DNA of 64,000 nt, from contig NZ_RYDL01000014.1 in assembly GCF_003968755.1 (NCBI RefSeq), positions 1-64,000 on the forward strand, read 5' to 3'. Below the pieces are notes generated by a model. That model saw only the letters and a program-made list of their open reading frames with translations. It searched no databases and was not told the origin of the DNA. A program made the translations under genes and the position numbers. This stretch comes from Flavobacterium sp. RSP15. GTDB lineage: Bacteria; Bacteroidota; Bacteroidia; Flavobacteriales; Flavobacteriaceae. Positions 28,651-37,150 of this stretch are shown here, one piece after another; position 1 is the first letter of the stretch; the number at the start of each line of letters is the position of its first letter.

Positions 28651-28793
28651 GGAGCTATTTCCTGCTCTCCGTTTCAAGCTTTTTCGTAAAATTTCTTTTT
28701 TTAACGATAAAAAGGAGCTTCCTTTGGTCGCTCTTTTTATCTGAAAAAAGTGTAATTTCACTTCAAAAGGCTTTACACTTCCATCTGGGCTAT
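28651..28793. repeat. Palindromic intergenic element
   Basis: A structured non-coding stretch: left arm GGAGCTATTTCCTGCTCTCC, an inner hairpin GATAAAAAGGAGC/GCTCTTTTTATC (12 of 13), a second small hairpin GTGTAA/TTACAC, and a right arm containing CCATCTGGGCTA. From memory, elements with a GGAGCTATTTCC left arm and a GGGCTA right arm are scattered through Flavobacterium genomes. Only one copy is in this window, so dispersal cannot be shown here. Confidence 0.5.
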
Positions 28794-29256
28794 GACAAAC
28801 TAACAGTGTTATTATTTTGAATAAAGAATAGATTTTACTCAAAAAAATATTAAAAAATTACAAAAAAGGTATGAAATGTTCTTTTTGGACGTTAAAAGTT
28901 AAAAAAAAGAGAAGTCCTTAAGTTATAAGACTTATATTAGCTTTTTTGTAAAATAAAATTCATCGATTTTTTTCGGCTAGTAATACTGATTCGCACTCCA
29001 TTAAGGGGCTTGTTTTTTAGATCAGTAGTACCATAGTATTGTAAGATTCCTTTTTGAGTTCTTGCGGTGAATTAGAATAAGATCATTCAAAATTTTACAA
29101 ACACAGAATCAGGTTTTTTTTATAAAAAAGGTATTTTTTTACCCTTTTTTATAAATAGAAAAAATACAAGCAAATAAACCAAAGCGAAATTTAATAATTA
29201 TATCCCGAAATCGCTTCTGAGGAATACATAGGATAAGTAATTTGAAAGAGAAGAGT
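28794..29256. other. Non-coding region upstream of the LysM/NlpC gene
   Basis: AT-rich, no gene seen. It holds a perfect 12-bp inverted repeat, 29120-29131 with 29143-29154 (TTATAAAAAAGG and its complement), about 100 nt before the next start. Confidence 0.5.
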
Positions 29257-30726
29257 ATGAGTGTAAGAGTAATTGTAGCGTTTTTTTTATTTAATAGTAT
29301 AGTTCTTTTTTCACAGGAAAAAATTATAAAACATACCATCGTAAAAGGGGAAACAATATCGAGTATTGCTGAGCGCTATGAAGTGAAACAAAGCGCCATT
29401 TACAAACTAAATCCTAAAGCTAAGAATCTTTTAAAGCTTAATTCAGTATTGTTAATTCCAATTATAGGTCTGAAAAAAACCACTACAAAAACGAATACTC
29501 CCTTAAAATATGCTACTAAAGAGCACGAAGTACTCGCTAAACAAACTCCATACGGAATTGCAAAGGAATACGGAATATCTCTGGCAGAATTAAACCAATC
29601 CAATCCTGAACTAGAAGCTAAAGGACTCCAAATAGGACAAAAAATCACCATTCCGGGAACCGCAGTTACAACCTCAAAAGTGGTTGTTTCTCCATCTAAA
29701 AAAGCAACTTTTACACCGGAAATAGTCCTAGACACTGAAGCAACTAATAAACAAATTTCTGAAATTTTGATACGGGAAGTTTTATCAAAAGAAACCAAAT
29801 ATTCCATTGCAAAACAGTACGGAATCACCATTGGTGAATTAGACAAAGCCAATCCTGCAATAGGCGTTAAACCACTTCAGGTTGGACAGAAGATTAATAT
29901 TCCTGGAGCGCCAGTGTCGGTTAATCAAATAGCAGCAGTGTTTCAGCAAGAGGTTAAGTTACAAAAAAACGCTCCGAAAACCAGTATTTCCACTGATTCT
30001 GTTTTGCCTGAAACAGCAACGGCAGTACCTTTGGAACTTAAAAATGAAGCAACCGCTATCTCTTCAACTAAAGAGATAGAAAAAATAGATTCACAAGTAA
30101 TTGTGCGGGAAGTGATGCCCAAAGAAACTAAATATTCCATAGCAAAGCAGTACGGCATTTCTGTTAAGGAATTAGAAAAACAAAATCCTGGTATCAAAAG
30201 AAAACTCCCTGTTGGATATAAATTAAATTTTCTGGGTTTAATTGAGCCATCAAAAAACAAGACTGAATTAAGTGCTTCTGAAAGTACTATTGGTGAAACT
30301 AAACCGGAATTACACCCGTTTACCAAGCCTGTTTTTAATCATGATTTTCTGGATCAATTGATTGAGCATGCCTCCGAAAATATAGGAACCAGATATCGCA
30401 TGGGCGGAACCACAAAATCTGGGTTTGACTGTTCTGGCTTGATGTGTACTACTTTTGAGGCATTTGATATTAAGTTGCCAAGAACATCAATAGCTCAATC
30501 CAGTTTTGGAACAAAGATTAATACGGAAGAAGCTAAAAAAGGGGATTTGATTTTCTTTAAGACAAATGGAAGGCGCCAAATTAATCATGTAGGGATGGTT
30601 GTAGAAGTTTGTGAAGGAGAGATAAAATTCATTCACGCCTCAGTGAGCAGTGGTGTTATCATTTCCTCTACAAAAGAAAAATATTATGAAAAAAACTTTA
30701 CTCAAATAAATCGAGTGTTGCAGTAA
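29257..30726 (+). CDS. Secreted LysM/NlpC-P60 peptidoglycan hydrolase
   Basis: About 489 residues: signal peptide (V-I-V-A-F-F-L-F-N-S-I-V-L-F-S-Q), four LysM repeats (each with Y-x-I-A-K-x-Y-G-I or similar and a closing I-P), and a C-terminal NlpC/P60 domain with catalytic Cys392 in F-D-C-S-G-L and His444 in N-H-V-G-M-V-V. It should bind peptidoglycan through LysM and cut peptide stems, typically D-Glu to diamino acid bonds. LysM 2-4 are close copies, with K-E-T-K-Y-S-I-A-K-Q-Y-G-I in repeats 3 and 4, pointing to internal duplication. The ATG at 29257 is preferred to a TTG at 29242. Confidence 0.9.
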   Translation: MSVRVIVAFFLFNSIVLFSQEKIIKHTIVKGETISSIAERYEVKQSAIYKLNPKAKNLLKLNSVLLIPIIGLKKTTTKTNTPLKYATKEHEVLAKQTPYGIAKEYGISLAELNQSNPELEAKGLQIGQKITIPGTAVTTSKVVVSPSKKATFTPEIVLDTEATNKQISEILIREVLSKETKYSIAKQYGITIGELDKANPAIGVKPLQVGQKINIPGAPVSVNQIAAVFQQEVKLQKNAPKTSISTDSVLPETATAVPLELKNEATAISSTKEIEKIDSQVIVREVMPKETKYSIAKQYGISVKELEKQNPGIKRKLPVGYKLNFLGLIEPSKNKTELSASESTIGETKPELHPFTKPVFNHDFLDQLIEHASENIGTRYRMGGTTKSGFDCSGLMCTTFEAFDIKLPRTSIAQSSFGTKINTEEAKKGDLIFFKTNGRRQINHVGMVVEVCEGEIKFIHASVSSGVIISSTKEKYYEKNFTQINRVLQ

Positions 30727-30804
30727 AGCGCTTTTTAAAATAAATTATAAAATAGCAAAGCCTTTTCAACTACCTGAAAAGGCTTTGCTATTTTCAGGGA
30801 TTAA

Positions 30805-31272
30805 TTATTTAGGAAGTGCTTCACTATTTATTTCAATCCAATATCCATCAGGATCCTGAATGTAGATTTGTTTGATACCATCAGCTCGAACAGTAATTTT
30901 ATCAAGTGTGCCCGGCCAATCTGAATAGGTAATGTTTAGGGTTTTTAATGCCGAAATCAATGCGTCAAAGTTGGCTGATTTAAAGGCTAAGTGGACTGCT
31001 TTATTGATTTTTACAGGTTCTTTAATCGTAGATACGAGATGTAATTCTTTTCCGTCACCTAAAGAAACCCAACGAATGCCTTCTTTTTTTGTAAGGTTTG
31101 TGATTTCTGAAAGATGTAAAATATTCTTGTAGAAATCAACCGATCGGTCTAGGTCTTTTACGGAAAGGGCAATATGATCTAATTTCAGGGAAAAGGAATT
31201 AGTGTTTTGCGCATAAATACTTGATGTACAGGTAATAGCGAATAATAGTGTGGTTAAAAATGTGGTTTTCAT
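30805..31272 (-). CDS. Secreted VOC-fold (glyoxalase-like) protein
   Basis: A 155-residue protein with a signal peptide (M-K-T-T-F-L-T-T-L-L-F-A, cleaved near Y-A-Q) and one VOC/glyoxalase domain: D-H-I-A-L-S-V-K-D-L-D-R-S-V-D-F-Y and Y-I-Q-D-P-D-G-Y-W-I-E-I-N. The H, E-like and terminal E positions suggest a metal site. Export to the periplasm is unusual for a glyoxalase, so lactoylglutathione activity should not be assumed. It stands alone, convergent with the preceding gene. Confidence 0.8.
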   Translation of the reverse strand: MKTTFLTTLLFAITCTSSIYAQNTNSFSLKLDHIALSVKDLDRSVDFYKNILHLSEITNLTKKEGIRWVSLGDGKELHLVSTIKEPVKINKAVHLAFKSANFDALISALKTLNITYSDWPGTLDKITVRADGIKQIYIQDPDGYWIEINSEALPK

Positions 31273-31407
31273 AGTGTTAAATAGAATTAAGCGGTTTTAG
31301 TTTTAGGTGACTGTCCACAAAGTAGACTAAGTTTACTGCCTGCGATGGCTTCAAAAAAGGGAATCAGGCCGTTTTATATTCAATTGATACATCTTGAAGT
31401 AATCGTT

Positions 31408-32484
31408 TCATAATTTTGATTTTGTGGAATAATTTGGTTTAAACAAGATACTATTTATCACGTTGATTAATTCCTGTGTGCTGCTGGTATTCGTATTTAC
31501 GGCAGTACTGCTAGTGCCAAAAGGCGCATATTTGTTTTGATTTTCTCGTGAAAAAAGTCCAACTGTTGGTGTTAGTGCTGAACTGGCTAAATGCATGATC
31601 CCACTATCAGCACCAATAAAAAGTTTGGTATTTGCAATTACGGAGGCAATTTCTCGAATGTCTTTACTGTAAAATGTAGTTGCTTTAAAACCTATTTGGG
31701 AAATATTCTCAACTGGCAAAACCTCAATGATGTTATACTCTTGGTATTCTGTTTTTAATCTTTCATAGCATTCTTCCCACCAGGTTTCGGAATAGCATTT
31801 GTCATCTGTTGCATAGGTAAAGATGCAAATCGTCTCTTTGTCATTTTTGACTAGTTCTTGGACTATTTTTTGACCTTCAGCATGTTCAGCAAGACTCAAT
31901 TTAAGATCTAGCGGTGGTACTGAATTTTTGTTTTCCGCGAATCCCAGAGTGGTCAAAAAGTTTCTGAATTCATATATCGGATATTTTGCAATATGCTCGT
32001 AATCAATATAATTTAACGATATGTCTTTGTCAAGAGCTCCAAAAAATTTATATTTGGCATCTGCAAATTGAGCGGATAATCGTCCCGAAGAGGAATTTTT
32101 ATCCACATTGATGACAATGTCATATTTTTGTTTTTTAATTCGTATCCAAACCTTAAAATATTCAACAAGATTTTTGAATGGTTTTTTGGGAAGTGCAATT
32201 ACGGTATCGATATTGGTATATTTTTCAAATACAATTGGTGCTAAACCACCTTTTACAAACAAATCAATCTTGCAGTCCGGAAAAGTAGCTATTACATCTT
32301 GAACAAGTGGGGTAATGAGCAACAGATTTCCCAATCTGTGGTTGGGTCTGGAAATTAAAACCCTTTTGATCTCTATTTTTTGAGTCCAATCAATTTTTTG
32401 ATTCTTTTGTGAATTGCCAATATTTTTGGTTAGACCTTGTGTTGCAATTCTTCGATATGCATTTATTTTTTTTAAGATACTCAT
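31408..32484 (-). CDS. Glycosyltransferase family 9 (heptosyltransferase-like)
   Basis: A 358-residue GT9 protein: K-R-V-L-I-S-R-P-N-H-R-L-G-N-L-L-L-I-T-P at the first Rossmann fold, then I-G-A-D-S-G-I-M-H-L-A-S, the typical donor-binding motif near residue 300. The family transfers heptose or related sugars onto lipopolysaccharide core. It is a lone gene and not in a visible LPS cluster, so the sugar cannot be named. Confidence 0.85.
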   Translation of the reverse strand: MSILKKINAYRRIATQGLTKNIGNSQKNQKIDWTQKIEIKRVLISRPNHRLGNLLLITPLVQDVIATFPDCKIDLFVKGGLAPIVFEKYTNIDTVIALPKKPFKNLVEYFKVWIRIKKQKYDIVINVDKNSSSGRLSAQFADAKYKFFGALDKDISLNYIDYEHIAKYPIYEFRNFLTTLGFAENKNSVPPLDLKLSLAEHAEGQKIVQELVKNDKETICIFTYATDDKCYSETWWEECYERLKTEYQEYNIIEVLPVENISQIGFKATTFYSKDIREIASVIANTKLFIGADSGIMHLASSALTPTVGLFSRENQNKYAPFGTSSTAVNTNTSSTQELINVINSILFKPNYSTKSKL

Positions 32485-33170
32485 GCGTTTAAAATAGAAT
32501 TTAGAATTGAACTTTACTATTATTTATCAAAGGAATCAAGTGGTGCATAGTACGGTTCCGGAATGTAAACAATCGGAACACCTCAAAAGGTACTCCGAAT
32601 GCAACAAATGTACAATTTAGATTGAAACAATGCTGTTTTTAGTTTTTATTATAATAGATTGGTTCAGTGAATTCATGAGCTATGAGCCAAGTGTATGTGT
32701 GAAGCGGTACTCAAATGAGTTTTGAATTCAAAAGTATTTTTATATATGGGTTCGAACAAAAATACAGATTGGCCAAAGTCTGCCAGCTAAACTATATTAC
32801 ACACGATTTTTGTCTGGGTTCTGCTGTAATGAAGATTGTTGTAAAAATAGAACAATAAGTATCCCCCTCGGGGTTTTGTAAATTGGCACACCACATCAAT
32901 TCGTACAAAGAGAGGCAAGTGGATTTTAATTTTGTGAAATAGTAGGGATATATGTAGGATATGGAAAGGCCTTATTTCTCTTTTGAATAAAATCATTAAG
33001 CTATTCTTATAAAAGCGTAATAAGAGCCGTTATAATTGCATTTTTCGTAAAAAAAGCTGAATAAGTATGTAAATAGGTTTGTTTTAGTTAAAAAAATCTA
33101 AATTATTGGTGCCTTACCTTGGATACCAAGTTTGATGTCATATATTTAAAAGATCTAAACTATGTAAACT
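32485..33170. other. Non-coding region upstream of cstA
   Basis: About 690 nt between divergent genes. No gene, clear relic or strong palindrome found. A near-consensus TACCTTGG lies around 33114-33121. Confidence 0.5.
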
Positions 33171-34583
33171 ATGATTACTTTTATTATTGCAATTTTTTTA
33201 TTGATTTTTGGTTACATCATCTACGGTAAATTTGTAGAGAGAAATTTCAAGATCGACGAGAACAAAACGACGCCGGCAAATGAACTTACTGATGGGGTCG
33301 ATTTTGTTCCCATGAGTAGTAACAAAAACTCATTCATACAAATATTAAATATTGCGGGAGTGGGGCCTATTTTTGGGCCTATTTTAGGAGCTCTATATGG
33401 ACCATCAGCTTTTATCTGGATCGTTTTAGGATCTATTTTTGCAGGGGGTGTGCATGATTACTTGACGGGAATGATTTCTATGCGGTACGGTGGTGCACAT
33501 TTACCGGAATTAGCGTCTCGGTTTTTGGGCAAGTATTTTAGTCACGTTGTTAACTTTTTTGCCCTTCTTTTATTGGTTTTAGTTGGTACCGTATTTGTTT
33601 CGGCACCTGCCAAAATGATTAATGAATTAGTGGGAAATGATGCAGACATTTATCTGATTATTGTGTTCTTAATCTTCCTGTACTATATTATTGCGACCGT
33701 TTTGCCTATTGATAAAGTGATCGGTAAGATATATCCGGTTTTAGGGTTTTTGCTATTGATAAGTGCCTTGGGTATTTGTATCGGGATGTTTATGTTTGGG
33801 AATCCAATCCCTGAACTAACCTTAGAAAATCTGCATCCAAAAGGAATTCCCTACTATCCGGTAATATTTTTGACTATATCCTGTGGTGCTTTATCCGGAT
33901 TTCATGCCACGCAGTCCCCTATAATTTCTAGAACGATAAACAACGAAAAAGACGGTAGAAAAATTTTCTACGGAATGATGATTGTTGAGGCGGTTATTGC
34001 AATGATTTGGGCAGCAGCTGCAATGAGTTTGTTTCATGGAAACGATCTTAGTTTGTTGCTTGAAAACGGTGGTCCAGCTGCTGTTGTAAATAAAATTTCG
34101 GTAACGTTCTTAGGGACTATTGCTGGGACAATCGCAGTTTTAGGGGTGATTGTTTTACCAATTACTTCCGGTGATACATCGTTTAGAGCCGCAAGAATGA
34201 TTATTGCTGATTATTTCAAAATTGATCAAAAGCTGTTAAAAAACCGTTTTATGGTTGCTACTCCACTTTTTGTAATCTCCTTTATTTTAACCAAAATGGA
34301 TTTTGAATTGTTGTGGAGGTATTTTTCTTGGGCCAATCAAGTAACTGCAGGGATTGCTCTATGGATTGGTGCGGTGTATTTGTACCAAAGAAAAACTAAC
34401 TATATGGTAGCTCTAGTGCCTGCTTTTTTCATCAGCTCTGTCATTGGTTCTTACCTTTGTTATGATCCTACTATCGGTTTTGGATTAGATATCAGTATTT
34501 CTAACACAGTAGGAATTTTATTCTCAATTGCTTTGACGGTATTGTTTTTTAGTGTGTTGACAATAAGGAAATCAACATTATAG
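33171..34583 (+). CDS. cstA: Carbon starvation protein CstA (peptide/pyruvate-type transporter)
   Basis: A 470-residue inner-membrane protein with about 12 hydrophobic segments and the CstA hallmarks: I-A-G-V-G-P-I-F-G-P-I-L-G near residue 62, G-G-V-H-D-Y-L-T-G-M near 96, S-G-F-H-A-T-Q-S-P near 243, and P-I-T-S-G-D-T-S-F-R near 331. It is a short form, without the long C-terminal region of E. coli CstA. Family members take up peptides or pyruvate under carbon limitation. No kinase or receiver gene lies beside it. Confidence 0.92.
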   Translation: MITFIIAIFLLIFGYIIYGKFVERNFKIDENKTTPANELTDGVDFVPMSSNKNSFIQILNIAGVGPIFGPILGALYGPSAFIWIVLGSIFAGGVHDYLTGMISMRYGGAHLPELASRFLGKYFSHVVNFFALLLLVLVGTVFVSAPAKMINELVGNDADIYLIIVFLIFLYYIIATVLPIDKVIGKIYPVLGFLLLISALGICIGMFMFGNPIPELTLENLHPKGIPYYPVIFLTISCGALSGFHATQSPIISRTINNEKDGRKIFYGMMIVEAVIAMIWAAAAMSLFHGNDLSLLLENGGPAAVVNKISVTFLGTIAGTIAVLGVIVLPITSGDTSFRAARMIIADYFKIDQKLLKNRFMVATPLFVISFILTKMDFELLWRYFSWANQVTAGIALWIGAVYLYQRKTNYMVALVPAFFISSVIGSYLCYDPTIGFGLDISISNTVGILFSIALTVLFFSVLTIRKSTL

Positions 34584-34888
34584 TTGCCTTAAAGTCTGTT
34601 GTATGATGTATGAAAGCAGTGTAAATCCCGGCATGATGCTAATTATAACAGGATAGGTATAATTTAATATTGAATGGGTATGGACAGAGAGCGAGTTATA
34701 CTAACCAAATGCTGTTTGTGTAGCAGTAAAACGATTTTTATACCTTTCAGTTAGCACGTATTGGACCTTAGATTTTTATAATATAGAACTAATGTAAATT
34801 AGTCTTTTGGTTGAGAAAAGAGAGATAATTTGTACTCCGTTAGCATATATTTTGCAATCTTTGGCCTCAAAAAAAATCAAACTGCATT
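34584..34888. other. Non-coding region upstream of the CDGSH gene
   Basis: 305 nt without a gene or recognisable signal, apart from a near-consensus promoter-like TATATTTTGC around 34847-34856. Confidence 0.45.
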
Positions 34889-35116
34889 ATGAGCAAGACA
34901 AAATTAACAATCAATCGCAATGGTTCTATAAAAATAGAAGGCGATTTTGAAATAACAGACTGCGAAGGAAAAACATACGGATTAGAGGGAAGAACGGCGT
35001 TGGGTCTTTGCCGTTGCGGACTATCGGTAAACAAGCCTTTTTGTGATGGTTCTCACCGCAATGGTTTTGAACATGAATCAGCTGCATTCGACTTGCCTCC
35101 GATGAAGATTAAGTAA
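34889..35116 (+). CDS. CDGSH iron-sulfur domain protein
   Basis: A 75-residue protein with one CDGSH site: C-R-C-G...K-P-F-C-D-G-S-H, whose three Cys and one His hold a 2Fe-2S cluster. Such proteins move electrons or clusters. The N-terminal half has the G-P-x-x-I-x-G beta-rich pattern of bacterial members. It stands alone with a bidirectional terminator behind it. Confidence 0.9.
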   Translation: MSKTKLTINRNGSIKIEGDFEITDCEGKTYGLEGRTALGLCRCGLSVNKPFCDGSHRNGFEHESAAFDLPPMKIK

Positions 35117-35136
35117 TATCATTTTTACAATTAAAT

Positions 35137-35170
35137 AATAAAAGCTACATCTTTATGGGTGTAGCTTTTC
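35137..35170. terminator. Bidirectional terminator
   Basis: A 12-bp stem (35140-35151 with 35158-35169) with A-rich and T-rich flanks, between the CDGSH gene and the convergent dehydrogenase. Confidence 0.8.
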
Positions 35171-35228
35171 TTGGTTAATATTTAAACCAGTTAAACACAA
35201 TGATTTATTCGCTGAGTTTACTACTGTT

Positions 35229-36095
35229 TTAAAATGATTTACTTTTTAAACTACTGATAATTGCCATCACATCTAAATCGCCTAATCCTTCTTGCTCTGC
35301 TGCGGCATAACTGTCGTACAAAGGATGAATCAACGGAGAATTGAGTCCGGCTTCTTTGGCAAGTCTTAAATCTTTGACTAGATGTTTCAACGCAAATGCA
35401 GCAGGATAGGAATCGTTCAGAATGGAAGGTGTTTTAATATTCGTAATTCCATTGCCGCAAGCACCTTGATTGATGATGTTGAGCATGTCTTCTTTGCTTA
35501 CGCCGTTTTTCTCGGCAAATAAAACCGTTTCGGCTACTCCTTGAAGATTTAATCCTAATAGGTAATTGATGGCTAATTTAGCAGAACTTGCTACGCCAGG
35601 TTCCCCTACGTGAATCGCAATTTTACCCAAAACCTCAAATATGGGTTTGGCTATTTCGAAATCTTCAGCCGAAGCCCCCACAAGAATGACTAACGTTCCG
35701 TCTTGTGCTGGTTTCACACTGCCAGAAACGGGAGCATCTATAAAATGTACCTGATGTTGGTTGCAAATGGTGTTTAAATAACGCGAGGTTTCTGGAGCAA
35801 CCGTACTCATATTGATGATGGTTTTGCCAGGATGTGCTTCAGATAATAAACCTGTTGGTCCTTCAAAAACTTCTTTTACCGCCGCGTCGTTGGACAGCAT
35901 CGTCAAAACTACGTCGCATGTTTGCAGTAGTTCGTGCAAACTGCTTGCTGATTTTGCTCCTGAGGCCAGTAACGGTGCTTCTTTCTCTTTGGTACGATTG
36001 AAAACGGATACTTCAAAACCGGCTTTGAGTAGGTTCATAACCATTGGATTTCCCATGTTGCCAAGGCCTATCCATCCTAATTGTATTTTATTCAT
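35229..36095 (-). CDS. 3-hydroxyisobutyrate dehydrogenase-like NAD(P) oxidoreductase
   Basis: A 288-residue beta-hydroxyacid dehydrogenase: nucleotide-binding G-L-G-N-M-G-N-P-M near residue 11, substrate loop D-A-P-V-S-G-S near 120, and the catalytic Lys in S-S-A-K-L-A-I-N-Y. The second position R-T after the Rossmann fold hints at NADP(H). Likely substrates include 3-hydroxyisobutyrate, tartronate semialdehyde, glyoxylate or succinic semialdehyde; sequence alone does not decide. It is the last chromosomal gene before the island. Confidence 0.88.
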   Translation of the reverse strand: MNKIQLGWIGLGNMGNPMVMNLLKAGFEVSVFNRTKEKEAPLLASGAKSASSLHELLQTCDVVLTMLSNDAAVKEVFEGPTGLLSEAHPGKTIINMSTVAPETSRYLNTICNQHQVHFIDAPVSGSVKPAQDGTLVILVGASAEDFEIAKPIFEVLGKIAIHVGEPGVASSAKLAINYLLGLNLQGVAETVLFAEKNGVSKEDMLNIINQGACGNGITNIKTPSILNDSYPAAFALKHLVKDLRLAKEAGLNSPLIHPLYDSYAAAEQEGLGDLDVMAIISSLKSKSF

Positions 36096-36412
36096 GTTTA
36101 TTAGTGCTAAATGATATCTTTCTTTATAGATGTGACTTTATTGTTGGGTGTATATGCTTAGAAAAGTGACCCTAAAGTACCGTTTATTTTTGGAAAGAAA
36201 CATAAAATAACAGTTGGAACGGTAATAATTATAAACATTCAAGTGAACGGGTTTTATAAATTCAGGTACTCCAATATAAAAATCAGTAGTTTATAGCGTG
36301 TAATTCCGGATGTTGCTCTGGTTAGCGTCCAAAAAAGTTTTTGTTTTTTATTTGTTTTCGGAGCATAAAACATCATTCCTATAGTTGAAGTCTTAGGGGT
36401 CTACTGGATAAA

Positions 36413-36498
36413 CAATAAAAAACCCTAACATATTGATGTTAGGGTTTTGCTTTGGTAGCGAGACCGAGATTTGAAATCGGGACCTCAAGGTTATGAAT
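36413..36498 (-). repeat. Left end of island: truncated tRNA-Met copy (att-like repeat)
   Basis: 86 nt that match 45208-45294 except for one deleted T and two substitutions. Read on the minus strand it holds the tRNA-Met sequence from the CAT anticodon loop to the 3' end, CCA and the terminator hairpin. The tRNA 5' half is missing. This is the expected product of site-specific integration with crossover in the anticodon loop. Confidence 0.85.
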
Positions 36499-36558
36499 TT
36501 GATGTTTTTATCAATTAAACACCAAGTTATATACTGTTGCAGAGCTATAAAATTAAGT

Positions 36559-36584
36559 AATCGTGTACAAATTCGTGCACGATT
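36559..36584. repeat. Short inverted repeat near the left island end
   Basis: AATCGTG and CACGATT separated by 12 nt, 60 nt inside the left island boundary. The position is suitable for an integrase arm site or a hairpin; function unknown. Confidence 0.4.
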
Positions 36585-36737
36585 GATAGTAAAAGTTTAA
36601 GTTAAATTAATGAAAATTAATGAATGTTAATTTACTTATTATGGATTTTATTTAATTCGTTGAAAATTTTGGATTCTAGACTTTTACATGAGTGTTTTTA
36701 ATATGTAAAACTAAATATTTTATTCCCTTCACAGTTA

Positions 36738-36980
36738 TCATAAACCCTTAATAAAGGTCTCGCTGACCCCTATTACAGCGTGAATATCTTCCAAAGTATA
36801 GCATTTATTTAGCTGTCCGTAAGTTAGGTCTACAAATTGATCATAAGTCTTTTACTTACTGCACCCTGTATAGCTTTTGTGTTGTTTGGCACAAGATTCA
36901 AGCATCCAGCAGGGTCCCAAGTCAATAATTCGTCGAATCACAGGTTTTTTGGTGTATTTGCTGCGTCTGAATAGGACCAT
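36738..36980 (-). pseudogene. Relic of an IS4-family (DUF4372) transposase, N-terminal part
   Basis: On the minus strand an ATG at 36980 begins M-V-L-F-R-R-S-K-Y-T-K-K-P-V-I-R-R-I-I-D-L and continues through an in-frame TAA (36852-36854) to K-T-Y-D-Q-F-V-D-L and G-Q-L-N-K-C-Y-T-L-E-D-I-H, ending at TGA 36738. From memory this matches the DUF4372 N-terminal domain of Bacteroidetes IS4-like transposases. The catalytic DDE part is gone. It lies just upstream of the TonB receptor gene. Confidence 0.65.
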
Positions 36981-37150
36981 TATTTATTTTGCAAAAACAA
37001 AAATATGGGATTCTCAGACATTTTTTATTTTAGACTTTCGGATGACAGTATTAAAAAATATGAAAGTCAAAGTTAAGATGTTGGTTCATGTTAAAACTTA
37101 ACATGTGTTTCAATTGATATTAAAATAGTTTCGCTCAATAAATTAAAAAT

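Noticed and set aside
32787-32996. A 69-codon minus-strand frame between the glycosyltransferase gene and cstA
   Set aside because: No start context, no recognisable domain, and composition like non-coding DNA.
36413-36498. A second functional tRNA-Met gene
   Set aside because: The 5' half (acceptor, D-arm and 5' anticodon stem) is absent, and the T-arm has a substitution; it cannot fold as a tRNA.
36877-37101. A 74-codon plus-strand frame upstream of the TonB receptor
   Set aside because: It overlaps the transposase relic on the other strand, which explains the sequence better, and its own translation looks random.
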